64,000 nt of DNA from Streptomyces thinghirensis (GTDB lineage: Bacteria; Actinomycetota; Actinomycetia; Streptomycetales; Streptomycetaceae). This document shows, in pieces, positions 42,855 through 52,147 of this stretch. The stretch's first letter is position 1, and the number at the start of each line of letters is the position of its first letter. The stretch lies in assembly GCA_021502835.1 (NCBI GenBank), contig JAKFGP010000002.1, positions 124,001 through 188,000 on the forward strand. Reading direction: 5' to 3'. The notes beneath the pieces were generated by a model, which worked only from the letters and a program-made list of their open reading frames with translations, did not search any database and was not told the DNA's origin. The position numbers were made by a program, and so were the translations under genes.

Positions 42855-43319
42855 CTACCGGCCCATATGTACGAGAGTCGAGTGCTCGAGTGACTCAACG
42901 GCCGCCGAAGTGACCAGTTCTGTCAGTACGCCATGGCAGTCCTTGGGGTGCAGGAAGGTGATCCGCGACCCCATGGAACCGCGCCGGGGCTCGTCGTACA
43001 GAACGCGTACGCCCTTGTCCCGGATGTCCGCGGCGTCGGCGTCCACGTCCGCCGTACCGAAGGCGATGTGGTGGACGCCCTCGCCGTTCTTGGCGAGCCA
43101 CTTCCCGACCGCGGAGTCCTCCCGGGTCGGCTCGAGGAGCTGGAGGTACGAGGCCCCGCCGTCCGACGTATCGTTGATCTTGAGCATGGCCTCACGCACG
43201 CCCTGCTCCTCGTTGACCTCGGTGTGGAACACCTCGAAGCCATAGGTGGCACGGTAGAACTCGACGGTCGTGTCGAGGTCGCGGCAGGCGATTCCGATGT
43301 GGTCGATTCGCGTCAGCAT
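42855..43319 (-). CDS. mce: Methylmalonyl-CoA epimerase
   Basis: It interconverts (2R)- and (2S)-methylmalonyl-CoA, linking propionyl-CoA carboxylase and methylmalonyl-CoA mutase. It is an intact 154-residue VOC-superfamily protein from ATG 43319. MLTRIDHIGIACRDLDTTVE contains the first metal-binding His (DHIG); NDTSDGGASYLQLLEPTRED and KNGEGVHHIAFGTADVD hold the second His (HHIAF); LIHPKDCHGVL-like TFLHPKDCHGVLTELV includes the third ligand and the metal-binding Glu near the end. It is divergent from the thiolase gene, with MeaB encoded just beyond, a common acyl-CoA metabolism cluster in Streptomyces. Confidence 0.96.
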   Translation of the reverse strand: MLTRIDHIGIACRDLDTTVEFYRATYGFEVFHTEVNEEQGVREAMLKINDTSDGGASYLQLLEPTREDSAVGKWLAKNGEGVHHIAFGTADVDADAADIRDKGVRVLYDEPRRGSMGSRITFLHPKDCHGVLTELVTSAAVESLEHSTLVHMGR

Positions 43320-43467
43320 GGATTCAGTGCAGCGCTCCGGAGGTGGTTACGCAACGTGCGCGCGATCACACCGACCGCCGGGTGACGGGCGGGATACCGC
43401 TCAGTACATTCGAGTAAACCTCGTTCACTCCTCGGCCTGTGCGGGCCGGAAAAGGGGATCGCAGCTC

Positions 43468-44692
43468 ATGTCTTCTGGAATCTCCTGAAACATCTGGAAC
43501 GAACGGCACGACCTCCGTCATCGTCGCGGGTGCCCGCACCCCGATGGGGGCGGCTCCTCGGCTCGCTGAAGTCCTTCTCCGGCGCCGACCTCGGCGGCTT
43601 CGCGATCAAGGCCGCCCTCGACCGCGCGGGCATCGGCGGCGACCAGGTCCAGTATGTGATCATGGGCCAGGTGCTCCAGGCCGGCGCCGGGCAGATCCCG
43701 GCCCGCCAGGCCGCCGTCAAGGCCGGCATCCCCATGAACGTCCCGGCGCTCACGATCAACAAGGTCTGTCTGTCGGGCCTCGACGCCATCGCGCTCGCCG
43801 ACCAGCTCATTCGCGCCGGTGAATTCGACGTGGTCGTGGCCGGCGGCCAGGAGTCCATGACCAACGCCCCGCACCTGCTGCCGAAGTCCGCGAGGGCCTA
43901 CAAGTACGGCGCGGTCCAGATGATCGACGCCATGGCGTACGACGGTCTGACCGACTCCTTCGAGGGCGTCGCCATGGGCGAGTCCACCGAGAAGCACAAC
44001 ACCCGCCTCGGCATCGAGCGCGGCGTCCAGGACGAGATCGCCGCCCTGTCCCACCAGCGGGCCGCCGCCGCCCAGAAGAACGGCGTCTACGAGGCCGAGA
44101 TCACGCCGGTCGAGATCCCGCAGCGCAAGGGCGACCCGGTGCTGTTCAGCAAGGACGAGGGCATCCGCGGCGACACCACCGCCGAGTCGCTGGGCAAGCT
44201 GCGCCCGGCGTTCTCCCAGGACGGCACGATCACCGCGGGCTCGGCCTCGCAGATCTCCGACGGCGCCGCGCTCGTGGTCGTCATGAGCAAGGCCAAGGCG
44301 CAGGAGCTGGGCCTGGAGTGGATCGCGGAGATCGGCGCCCACGGCAACGTCGCCGGGCCGGACAACTCTTTGCAGTCGCAGCCGTCCAACGCCATCCGGC
44401 ACGCCCTGAGAAGGAGGGCCTGGAGGTCGAGGACCTCGACCTGATCGAGATCAACGAGGCTTTCGCGGCCGTCGCCGTGCAGTCAATGAAGGACCTCGGC
44501 GTCTCCACCGAAAAGGTGAACGTCAACGGCGGTGCCATTGCCCTGGGCCACCCCATCGGCATGTCCGGCGCCCGGCTCGTGCTGCACCTGGCGCTGGAAC
44601 TGAAGCGGCGCGGCGGCGGCGTCGGCGCGGCGGCGCTGTGCGGCGGCGGCGGCCAGGGTGACGCGCTGATCGTGCGGGTACCCAAGGCCTGA
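43468..44692 (+). CDS. Acetyl-CoA C-acetyltransferase (thiolase, indels)
   Basis: It condenses two acetyl-CoA to acetoacetyl-CoA or cleaves 3-oxoacyl-CoA. From ATG 43468 (MSSG), with a lost base near 43483 and another break near 43550: [34 protein letters not shown] and [20 protein letters not shown]. The acyl-enzyme Cys is in [20 protein letters not shown] (43744-43803). [59 protein letters not shown] (catalytic His) and [15 protein letters not shown] (second Cys) complete the active site. About 406 residues. A break near 44395 joins the N- and C-terminal halves. Confidence 0.95.
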
Positions 44693-44754
44693 GCGCGCGG
44701 TACGCCTTCTCGCCTTCTCGCCTTCAACACCGAACGAAGCTGAACGGAGCTGTG

Positions 44755-45711
44755 ATGCAGGACGTCTCCTCGCTGGTCGCCCAGGCCAGGGAAGGCCGGC
44801 CGCGGGCCGTGGCCCGGCTGATCTCCCTGGTGGAGGGGGCGTCCCTGCAGCTCCGGGAGGTCATGGCGGCCCTCGCGCCGCTGACCGGCGGGGCGTACGT
44901 GGTCGGTCTGACCGGCTCGCCGGGCGTCGGCAAGTCCACGTCGACGTCGGCGCTGGTGACGGCGTACCGCAAGCAGGGCAAGCGGGTCGGCGTGCTCGCC
45001 GTCGACCCGTCCTCCCCTTCTCCGGCGGCGCCCTGCTCGGCGACCGCGTCCGGATGTCGGAGCACGCGTCCGACCCGGGCGTCTACATCCGCTCGATGGC
45101 GACCCGCGGCCACCTCGGCGGCCTCGCCTGGGCCGCGCCGCAGGCAATCCGCGTCCTCGACGCGGCGGGCTGCGACGTGATCCTCGTCGAGACGGTCGGC
45201 GTGGGCCAGTCGGAGGTCGAGATCGCCTCCCAGGCCGACACCTCCGTCGTTCTCCTCGCCCCGGGCATGGGCGACGGCATCCAGGCGGCCAAGGCCGGAA
45301 TCCTGGAGATCGGCGACGTCTACGTCGTCAACAAGGCCGACCGCGACGGCGCGGACGCGACCGCCCGCGAGCTGAACCACATGCTGGGCCTCGGCGAGGT
45401 CCCGCGGCCCCGGCGATTGGCGCCCGCCCATCGTCAAGACGGTCGCCGCGCGCGGCGAGGGCGTCGACGAGGTCGTCGAGGCCCCTGAGAAGCACCGCGC
45501 GTGGATGGAGGAACGGGACGTCTGGCCGAACGCCGCCGCACCCGCGCCGCCCGCGAGGTCAGAGACGATCGCCGTCACCACCCTGCGCGAACGCATCGGC
45601 GACCTCCACGGCGACCGCCGCCTTGGCGCGCTGGCGGAACGCATCGTGGCGGGCGAGCTGGACCCGTACCGCGCGGCCGACGAACTGGTGGCCGGGCTGA
45701 CGAGCGGCTGA
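44755..45711 (+). CDS. meaB: MeaB, G-protein chaperone of methylmalonyl-CoA mutase (indels)
   Basis: MeaB is a GTPase that loads and protects adenosylcobalamin mutases. From ATG 44755: [20 protein letters not shown]. The P-loop is [20 protein letters not shown] (44912-44971), followed by [53 protein letters not shown] (switch region) and [17 protein letters not shown] (N-K-A-D guanine motif). The C-terminus ends [20 protein letters not shown]. Breaks near 45020, 45405 and 45490. About 318 residues, normal length. It supports mutases such as IcmA and methylmalonyl-CoA mutase and lies next to the epimerase gene. Confidence 0.94.
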
Positions 45712-45712
45712 C

Positions 45713-45742
45713 GCCGAAGCAGAGAAAGCCGAAGCAGAGAAA
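45713..45742 (+). repeat. Perfect 15-bp tandem duplication after meaB
   Basis: GCCGAAGCAGAGAAA occurs twice in a row (45713-45727 and 45728-45742), starting 2 bp after the meaB stop. It could be a recent replication-slippage product. No function is evident. Confidence 0.8.
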
Positions 45743-45770
45743 CCCGGTGCGGCCGCAGCACCGCGCCGGT

Positions 45771-45875
45771 ATGTTGACCCGCATGTTCCTCCCTCTTGGC
45801 CTAGGGCCCGCCCCGCACGCGACCGCCGCACCCGGCCGTCGCGTGCTTCGGCGTCCCCTAGTTGCCTTCCTCTGA
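45771..45875 (+). CDS. Possible 34-residue leader ORF upstream of the MFS transporter gene
   Basis: ATG 45771 begins MLTRMFLPLGLGPAPHATAA and ends PLVAFL with TGA at 45873-45875, whose bases lie within the GAGGAA ribosome binding site of the transporter gene (start 45886). It has a basic centre and a hydrophobic end. Such spacing permits translational coupling or attenuation. No clear ribosome binding site precedes it, so it may be chance. Confidence 0.25.
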   Translation: MLTRMFLPLGLGPAPHATAAPGRRVLRRPLVAFL

Positions 45876-45885
45876 GGAACCTTCC

Positions 45886-47115
45886 GTGTCCACGCACGCT
45901 CCGCGGCCCTCGTATGCCGCCGTCCTCCGTGTTCCCCCATGCCCGCCGTACCTTCGCCGCCGCTCTTGTCGGCCGGCTGTCGTACGGCACGGTCTCTCTC
46001 GCCCTGATGCTCTCCCTGACCCGGTCCACCGGGTCGTACGCCGTGGCCGGCACGGTACTGGCGATCTTCGGCGCCACGGGCGTCTTCCTCTCCCCCCTAC
46101 CGCGCGGCCCTCGTCGACCGGCACGCCCGCGCCGCGCCCTGCTCCCCATGGCCCTGCTCTACGCCGCCCTGCTCTGCGCGCTGGCGGCGGTCTGCCGGGA
46201 GCCGGGCACGCCCGCGGCCGTCCTCGCGGCGACCGCCGCCTTCGCGGGCGCCTGCACGCCCCCGCTCGGGCCCACGATGCGCGCGGTGTGGGCCGAACTG
46301 CTGCCCGGCCGGGCCATGCTGCAGCTCGCCTACAGCCTGGACGGCGTCGCCGGGGAACTGCTCTTCGTCTCCGGCCCGCTCCTGGTCGGCGTGGTGATCG
46401 GGGTCGCCCCGCCGACCGTCGGCATCGTGCTCAGCGCGGTGCTGGTGGCGGTGGGCACCCTCGCCTTCGTCACGTCACCTGCGGCGGCCGTGCTGCGTCC
46501 GGCGGAGCGTTGCGAAGGACGACTCCGCGCCGTCCGGCCGAGGGGAGCGGGGCAGGGGCGTGCCCTGCTGCAGCCCGTCGCCGTCGCCGCGGGCGTCGGC
46601 ATCTCGGTGAGCGCCGTCGACCTCCTGGTCGTCGCCTTCGCGGGTCAGCGCGGCCTCGGGCGGCGCCACCGTCGCCTGGGTGCTCGCGGCGCTGTCGGCG
46701 GGCAGTGCGGTCGGCGGGCTCCCTGAACGGCGCCATCGCCTGGAGCTCGTCCGCCCGCGCCCGGCTCCCGTTCCTCGCGGCCGGCCTCGGTGTCTGCCTG
46801 GTCGCCGCGGGCCTCGCGTCCGGCGTCGGCACGCTCGTCGTGGCCGTCGCCTGCGCGGGCCTGTTCGTGGCACCGGCGCTGACGACGGCGTACCTGATCG
46901 CCGACGAGAGCGCGGCGCCCGGCTTCCGGATCCGGGCGGGAGCCTGGTGCAACACGGCCGTGAACGCCGGTAGTGCCGCCGGCGCCGCGGCGGTGGGCCT
47001 GCTGGTGGAACGGCTGCCGCTGCCGGTCTGCTTCGCGGTGTCCGGCGCGGTCGCCGCGGCGGCGGCGCTGGTGCCGGGGCGCCGCCGCGGCCGGTCGCTC
47101 GTGTGGCCGGGCTGC
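45886..47115 (+). CDS. Major facilitator superfamily transporter (indels, end uncertain)
   Basis: A polytopic membrane transporter of about 400 residues. The GTG at 45886, 9 bp after GAGGAA, reads VSTHAPRPSYAAVLRV, then HARRTFAAALVGRLSYGTVS, LALMLSLTRSTGSYAVAGTV and LAIFGATGVFLS. The family loop after helix 2 is YRAALVDRHARRRALLPMAL. Further helices: LDGVAGELLFVSGPLLVGVV, VGIVLSAVLVAVGTLAFVTS, AAGVGISVSAVDLLVVAFAG, AVGGLLNGAIAWSSSARARL, AGLGVCLVAAGLASGVGTLV and AGAWCNTAVNAGSAAGAAAV. It carries the AWCNT motif seen in SugE/arabinose-efflux-like Streptomyces MFS proteins. Breaks near 45935, 46100, 46650 and 46722. Its stop is not visible before the convergent PepSY gene, so the end is set at that gene's stop. 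Confidence 0.8.
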
Positions 47116-47877
47116 TCAGTCGTCGTCCGAACCGGAGTCGTCCGAGCCGGAGTCGTCCGAGCCGGAGTCGTCCGAGCCGTCGGAGTCCGAGTCGTGCGAG
47201 CGGTCGGCCGTGACCTTGCCGGTCTTCGGGTCCACCCGCCAGTCCTGCTCGGCCTTGCCGGAGGACCGCGTCTCGACCTCCCAGGCCGCCTTGCCGTCGC
47301 CGTAGTGGCCGTCGTCGTCCAGCTCCACGGAGGTCACGGAGCCGTGGCCGGCCGCCGCCTTCGCGGCCTCGGCGGCGTCCACGGACGAGCCCTTCAGGGC
47401 GGCCCGCACCTCGTCGGTGTCGTCCTCGTCGTCCGTCTGCGAGCCGAGGACCTTGCCGTCGGCGGGGTCGATGCGCACGCTGTGCCAGGTGCCGTCACCG
47501 GCGAGGACGTCGACCTCCCAGGCCGCGCGCTCACCGTCGTCGTCGCCGTCCTCGTCGTCCAGTTCGGCGGCGACGGCGGTGCCCGGCGTCTTCTTCAGGG
47601 CGGAGGCGATGGCGTCGGCCGCCGTCACCTTCGCGGAGGCGGCGCGCTCACCGTCGTCGTCACGGTCGCGGGAGTCGTCCGCGTCGTCGTCCCGGTCACC
47701 GGCGTCGTCGTCCGCACGGTCGCCCGCCTCGTCGTTCGCGTCGTCGTCCGCGGCCCGGACGTCCGCCTGGCGCGTCGTACCCGGGTCGTCGTCCCCCGAG
47801 GTCGCCAGAGCCGTCGCCGTACCGCCTCCGATCAGTGCGGCGGCGGTGACGACGGCGATCACGATGTTGCGCTTCAT
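47116..47877 (-). CDS. Exported acidic protein with two PepSY domains
   Basis: An intact 253-residue protein. An N-terminal signal segment (MKRNIVIAVVTAAALIGGGT ending ALATSG) is followed by an extremely Asp-rich linker (about residues 45-78, mostly D, R, E). PepSY domain 1 has TAADAIASALKKTPGTAVAA, AAWEVDVLAGDGTWHSVRID and PADGKVLG. PepSY domain 2 has DAAEAAKAAAGHGSVTSVEL, KAAWEVETRSSGKAEQDWRV and DPKTGKV. The tail is repeats of GSDDS. PepSY domains are often metalloprotease inhibitors or sensor modules outside the cell. The acidic tracts suggest cation binding. It is divergent from a two-component system whose kinase has a similar acidic loop. Confidence 0.9.
   Translation of the reverse strand: MKRNIVIAVVTAAALIGGGTATALATSGDDDPGTTRQADVRAADDDANDEAGDRADDDAGDRDDDADDSRDRDDDGERAASAKVTAADAIASALKKTPGTAVAAELDDEDGDDDGERAAWEVDVLAGDGTWHSVRIDPADGKVLGSQTDDEDDTDEVRAALKGSSVDAAEAAKAAAGHGSVTSVELDDDGHYGDGKAAWEVETRSSGKAEQDWRVDPKTGKVTADRSHDSDSDGSDDSGSDDSGSDDSGSDDD
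47134..47178. repeat. Three 15-bp tandem repeats in the PepSY gene 3' end
   Basis: GGAGTCGTCCGAGCC is repeated three times without change (47134-47148, 47149-47163, 47164-47178). On the minus strand it encodes the GSDDS repeats of the protein tail. A slippage-prone tract, likely to vary in number between strains. Confidence 0.85.
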
Positions 47878-47971
47878 GCGGTTCCTCCCGAGTCATGCAA
47901 GTCTCATACAGCTCGTACGAGTTCATTCGAGTCGATACGATTTCGACGCCTTCACTGTCGCGGACCGACGC

Positions 47972-47999
47972 TGAGGCCAGCCTGAAGCCGCCTGAAGGG
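47972..47999 (+). promoter_or_regulatory. Direct repeats upstream of the response regulator gene (candidate self-binding site)
   Basis: TGAGGC (47972), TGAAGC (47983) and TGAAGG (47993) recur with steps of 11 and 10 bp, one helical turn apart, the usual spacing for dimers of OmpR/PhoB-type regulators. TCTTCAGC at 48001 is an inverted copy. They lie in the 153-bp divergent gap between the PepSY gene and the regulator gene, so the regulator could control both. A separate palindrome CTCGTACGAG lies at 47912-47921 near the PepSY gene. Confidence 0.55.
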
Positions 48000-48030
48000 A
48001 TCTTCAGCTTGGCTTTGCGACTCTTGACGC

Positions 48031-48699
48031 ATGCGCCTGTTGATCGTGGAGGACGAGAAGCGTCTCGCCGTGTCGCTCGCCAAGGGCCTCACCGCCGAGG
48101 GCTACGCCGTGGACGTCGTCCACGACGGCCTGGAGGGCCTGCACCGGGCCGGCGAGGGCACGTACGACCTGGTCATCCTCGACATCATGCTGCCCGGCCT
48201 CAACGGCTACCGGGTCTGCGCCGCCCTGCGCGCCGCCGGGCACGACGTTCCGATTCTCATGCTCACCGCCAAGGACGGCGAGTACGACGAGGCGGAGGGC
48301 CTGGACACGGGCGCGGACGACTACCTCACCAAGCCCTTCTCGTACGTCGTCCTCGTCGCCCGGGTGAAGGCCCTGCTGCGGCGCCGGGCGCAGGGCGCGG
48401 GCGCCTCGCCCGTGCACGTCCACGGCGACCTGAAGGTCGACACCGCCGCCCGCCGGGTCTTCCTGGGCGAACGCGAAGTCACCCTCACCGCAAAGGAGTT
48501 CGCCGTCCTGGAGCAGCTCGTGGTGCGGGCCGGACAGGTCGTGTCCAAGGCGGAGATCCTGGAGCACGTCTGGGACTTCGCCTACGAGGGCGACCCCAAC
48601 ATCGTCGAGGTGTACGTCAGCGCCCTGCGGCGCAAGCTGCGCGCCGGTCTCATCCGCACCGTGCGCGGCGCCGGCTACCGGCTGGAGGTCGAGCGATGA
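48031..48699 (+). CDS. OmpR/PhoB-type response regulator
   Basis: An intact 222-residue protein from ATG 48031. The receiver domain: MRLLIVEDEKRLAVSLAKGL, the phosphorylated Asp in YDLVILDIMLPGLNGYRVCA, and Lys in DYLTKPFSYVVLVARVKALL. The winged-helix DNA-binding domain: VHGDLKVDTAARRVFLGERE, LTAKEFAVLEQLVVRAGQVV, VWDFAYEGDPNIVEVYVSAL and RTVRGAGYRLEVER. Its stop overlaps the kinase start (GATGA). It is transcribed away from the PepSY gene, with direct repeats in the gap that suit binding by this protein. Confidence 0.96.
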   Translation: MRLLIVEDEKRLAVSLAKGLTAEGYAVDVVHDGLEGLHRAGEGTYDLVILDIMLPGLNGYRVCAALRAAGHDVPILMLTAKDGEYDEAEGLDTGADDYLTKPFSYVVLVARVKALLRRRAQGAGASPVHVHGDLKVDTAARRVFLGEREVTLTAKEFAVLEQLVVRAGQVVSKAEILEHVWDFAYEGDPNIVEVYVSALRRKLRAGLIRTVRGAGYRLEVER

Positions 48700-50134
48700 G
48701 CCGGCTCCTCGGGTCGGTCCGGGCCCGGGCCACGCTCGGCGCCACCCTCGTGGTCGCCGTCGCCCTCGTCGCGGCCGGCACCGCCGTCCTGCTGTCCCTG
48801 CGCTCCAACCTGCTCGGCGAGGCCGGCACCCAGGCGGAGCGCTCCGCGCGGGAGGTCGCCACCGAGCTGGCCGTCGGGACGCCGTACGCCGAACTGTCGC
48901 TGGACGTGGACGACCGCCCGGTGCAGGTCGTCGACGAGGAGGGCGGGCTGGTCGCCGCCAGCGAGGACCTGGAGCGGATCAGCGGCACCGGCGTCGACGC
49001 GGTGAAGCCGCAGCCCAGCCCCACCGGAGACGGTGACGGCGACGACGACGGCGACTCGGACGACGACGACTCCGGCGAGTCGCTGGAGCCCGGCGAGATC
49101 GGTGAGCGGACCACCGTCAGCGACGGTTCCGCGACGATCGACGGCGACACGGAGGACTACCGTTTCGCCGCCGTACCCGTGCAGAACCGGGCCGGGGACG
49201 ACCTCACCGTCTACGCCGGCGCCCCGCTCTCCGCCGAACACGGCGCCGTGAACACCGCGCTGACCGTCATGCTGATCGGCTTCCCGCTGCTGCTCGCGGT
49301 CGTCGGGTGGGTGACCTGGCTGGTCACCGGGCGCGCGCTGCGCCCCGTGGCGGGCATCCGCCGGGAGATGGCCGCGATCACCGCCAGCGAGGACCTCGCG
49401 CGCCGCGTCCCGGTGCCGGACACGCACGACGAGGTGGCCCGGCTCGCCTCGACGACCAACCGGACGCTGGCCGCCCTGGAGTCCTCGGTGGAGCGGCAGC
49501 GGCGCTTCGTCGCCGACGCCTCGCACGAGCTGCGCAGCCCGATCGCCTCGCTGCGCACCCAGCTGGAGGTGGCCGCCGCCCACCCGGAGCTGCTCGACCT
49601 CGACGGCGCCGTGGAGGACACCGTACGGCTGCAGCGGCTCGCCGCCGACCTGTTGCTGCTGGCCAGGCTGGACGCGGGGAGCGGCCCGCCGACGCGCGCG
49701 TCGACCTCGCGGCGCTCGCGCGGGAGGAGGCCGGGGGCCGGAGCGGGGTGAGCGTGCGGGCCGAGGACGATGACGCGGGCGAGGTGACGGTGGCCGGGTC
49801 GCTGGGGGCAGCTGGGGCGGGTGCTGGCCAACCTGCTCGACAACGCGCAGCGGCACGCCCGCTCGGCGGTGGAGGTGTCCGTCCGGCGGGACGGCGACGC
49901 GGCCGTGGTCGCGGTGGCCGACGACGGGGAGGGCGTGCCGGCGGCCGACCGGGAGCGGATCTTCGAGAGGTTCGTATGAGCTCGACGCCGCCCGCAGCCG
50001 TGACGACGGCGGGGCGGGGCTGGGGCCCTGGCCATCGCCCGTGACGTCGCCGTGCGGCACGGCGGGCACGCTCACCGTCCACGAAGCACCCGGCAGGCGG
50101 CGCCCTGTTCGAGCCCCGCCTGCCGGGTGTCTAG
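48696..50134 (+). CDS. Sensor histidine kinase with an acidic extracytoplasmic loop (3' indels)
   Basis: From ATG 48696: MSRLLGSVRARATLGATLVV, helix 1 VVAVALVAAGTAVLLSL, then an extracytoplasmic domain of about 165 residues with a run of Asp/Gly (GDGDGDDDGDSDDDDSGES, about residues 108-126). Helix 2 (TVMLIGFPLLLAVVGWVTWL), a HAMP-like RALRPVAGIRREMAAI, and the phospho-acceptor motif RRFVADASHELRSPIASLRT follow. The ATPase domain is broken (LGRVLANLLDNAQRHARSAV, VADDGEGVPAADRERIFERF, AGLGLAIARDVAVRHGGTLT) by indels near 49682, 49810, 49975, 50025, 50065 and 50095. It ends RLPGV. It pairs with the overlapping regulator gene. The acidic loop suggests sensing of cations or cationic peptides, which is inference. 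Confidence 0.92.
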
Positions 50135-50144
50135 GCCTGCGTGA

Positions 50145-50621
50145 TCAGGGGCGTCCGCGCTGCCCCGCAGGTGCTCCGCGATCGGCTTGAGCGCCTTGTC
50201 GAGCTCGGTCAGGGCCTCGGGGGCCAGCAGGTCGATGAAGTGCCTGCGAACGGACGCCACGTGGTGCGGCGCGACCTTCCGCATCGTCTCCAGGCCGTGC
50301 TCGGTGAGGACGGCGTAGAGCCCGCGGCGGTCGGACTCGCAGTTCTCCCGCCGGACCAGGTCCGCGTTCTCCATGCGGGTGATCTGGTGGGGAGAGGCGG
50401 CTCTTGGACTGCATCGTGGCGGTGGCCAGGTCGCTCATCCGCATTCTGTCGCCCTCCGACTCGGAGAGGTTCACCAGGATCTCGTAGTCGTTCATTGTCA
50501 GGCCGAACGGCTGCAGGTCCTTCTCGAGCTGGTGCGTCAACAGCCTGTTGACCTCCAGGTGGGTGCGCCAAGCACACTGCTCCGTATCGGTCAGCCAGCG
50601 GGTGGCCGTCTCGGTCTCCAT
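50145..50621 (-). CDS. MarR family transcriptional regulator (indels)
   Basis: From ATG 50621: METETATRWLTDTEQCAWRT, HLEVNRLLTHQLEKDLQPFG, LTMNDYEILVNLSESEGDRM, RMSDLATATMQSKSRLSHQI (recognition helix), RMENADLVRRENCESDRRGL (wing) and YAVLTEHGLETMRKVAPHHV. This is the standard MarR winged-helix layout, about 157 residues. Breaks near 50390 and possibly 50170. It converges with the kinase gene (10-bp gap). It is divergent from nothing obvious: about 80 bp upstream the AIM24 cluster ends on the same strand. Ligand unknown. Confidence 0.88.
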   Translation of the reverse strand: METETATRWLTDTEQCAWRTHLEVNRLLTHQLEKDLQPFGLTMNDYEILVNLSESEGDRMRMSDLATATMQSKSRLSPPDHPHGERGPGPAGELRVRPPRALRRPHRARPGDDAEGRAAPRGVRSQALHRPAGPRGPDRARQGAQADRGAPAGQRGRP

Positions 50622-50722
50622 GAATGAAGTCTACCTAAAAGGTTGAAAGGCGAACTAGTGAGGGGTTTTCCGTGACGGTGACGGTGCGCACGCGTTCGAT
50701 GTCACACTCCGCAGGTTACCGC

Positions 50723-51499
50723 TCACAGCCCGAAGCGGCGCTGGAGGTCCCCCAGCTGTCCGGGAAGCCCCGGTAGCCCCGGACCGGCCTCCGGCCGCTC
50801 CGGACGCGCCACCGCCGGGCACTCCCGCCTGCTGCGGAGTGGCCCCCGTGGCCTGCTCCGCCATCAGCGCCTCGCTCGACTGCAGCAGCACCGTCCCCGC
50901 CCCCGCGAACTCGAACTGGTGCTCCTCCCCGGAGGCCCCGCCGAGCCCCGTCATCGCACGTAGACCGCCCATCAGGCCGGTCATGTACCCGTGGTCGTAG
51001 TGATGGCACGGCGACGGGCAGTCGGCCCAGCCGACCAGGGCCTGGGGGTCGACCCGGATCGGGGGTTCCATGAACACCACCGGACCGTTTGACGCGGCCA
51101 CGAACTTTCCGGTTCCGATGAGTGTCAGAAAACCCGGCACGATCGACTGCTTGAGGGCGAGACTTGGCTGAAAAGCAAGCAAGTTGCCCGAGCGAATGGT
51201 CAGGTTGCCGTCTTCAAGGTCATACGAATTACATCGAAGGCCCGGTCGGCGAGGAGCATCTTGCCCGAGCCCTCCGCCACGACCCAGTCGCTCGCGTGCA
51301 GAGGCGAATGGAAGGACGTGCGCATCAGACGGTCCAGCCGGCCGTGCCCGATCCCGTTGAACTCGATCGTCCCGTAGTAGGCGATCATCTTTCCCTTCTG
51401 CAGGAACCACTGGCTCCCCTTGAGCTCCACGCAGAAGGTGTACGCGTTGACGTTGTCGTCGGCCGGCAGCGTCGCCGGGTCGTGGTGGACCGTGCTCAC
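50723..51499 (-). CDS. AIM24 family protein, third of a tandem trio (indels)
   Basis: AIM24 (DUF124) proteins have a double-psi beta-barrel-like fold; in yeast AIM24 affects mitochondrial inner-membrane organisation, while bacterial roles are unknown. The GTG at 51499 overlaps the preceding stop (GTGA). It reads VSTVHHDPATLPADDNVNAY, KGSQWFLQKGKMIAYYGTIE, RTSFHSPLHASDWVVAEGSG, KMLLADRAFDV, NLTIRSGNLLAFQPSLALKQ, KFVAASNGPVVFMEPPIRVD, ALVGWADCPSPCHHYDHGYM and EEHQFEFAGAGTVLLQSSEA, with a Gly/Ala/Pro-rich tail ending LPGQLGDLQRRFGL. Breaks near 50760-50790 and 51235. About 258 residues, the longest of the three. Confidence 0.88.
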
Positions 51500-52146
51500 A
51501 GCTTCTCCTCGGACGCCTGGACGAACACCGTGCCGCTGCCGCTCAGCTCCAGCTGGAACGCCTCGCCGGAGCCGCGCCCCACCATGTCCCGCCAGCCCAT
51601 CGCCGTGGACAGCTTGTTGCGTACGTCGCCGTGATGGGCGACGTAGGCCTGCGGGTCGACGCGCACCGGGCGCTGCGGAGTGATGGGGATCTCGAAGACG
51701 CCCCCGTGGGCCATCACCGCCACCGAGCCGTGGCCCTTCAAGGTCGTCGTGAACAGCCCCTGACCGCTGACCTGCCCGCGCACCATGCCCATGACCCCGC
51801 CCTGCGAGCCCAGGAACACGGTGCCCCTGCTCCAGGGTGCCCTCGAAGGCGAGGAGGCGGTCCGCCTCGACGTACAAAGTGTCGCCGGCGAGGCCGATCA
51901 CCTGCACGTGGTGGCCGCCGTGCCCGAAGAGCACGGTGCCGCTGCCCTCGACGGTCATCAGCGGCGTGTCCTCGTTCGCCACCCGGCGGCCGATCATCGA
52001 CATGACGCCGCCCTGGCCGCCCCGCACGTTGGGGTGAAGGACACCTCGCCCTGGTAGGCGAGCATCGCGCCGCGCTGACTGAACAGCCGCTGCCCGGGCG
52101 CCACGGTCGCCTGAACCATCTTGGAGTTGATCTCCTGGAAGGCCAT
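51496..52146 (-). CDS. AIM24 family protein, second of the trio (indels)
   Basis: From ATG 52146: MAFQEINSKMVQATVAPGQR, RLFSQRGAMLAYQGEVSF, VRGGQGGVMSMIGRRVANED, PLMTVEGSGTVLFGHGGHHV, VIGLAGDTLYVEADRLLAFE, GSQGGVMGMVRGQVSGQGLF, TTTLKGHGSVAVMAHGGVFE, ITPQRPVRVDPQAYVAHHGD and AFQLELSGSGTVFVQASEEK. Breaks near 51828 and 52030 compensate. About 216 residues. The stop TGA at 51498-51496 overlaps the next GTG. The glycine-rich alternation and repeated GSGTV/GHG motifs are shared with both neighbours, so the three genes arose by duplication. Confidence 0.9.
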
Positions 52147-52147
52147 C

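Noticed and set aside
38830..43245. A plus-strand open frame of about 1470 codons across scy
   Set aside because: It mirrors the Glu/Ala/Arg-rich scy coiled coil on the other strand (giving Leu/Arg/Ser-rich nonsense), has no family resemblance, and arises because GC-rich repetitive codons rarely make stops in the antisense frame.
45862..47985. A plus-strand frame running on from the MFS gene through the whole PepSY gene
   Set aside because: The part after 47100 is the antisense of a clear PepSY protein and contains only Val/Arg-rich repeats from the 15-bp tandem units.
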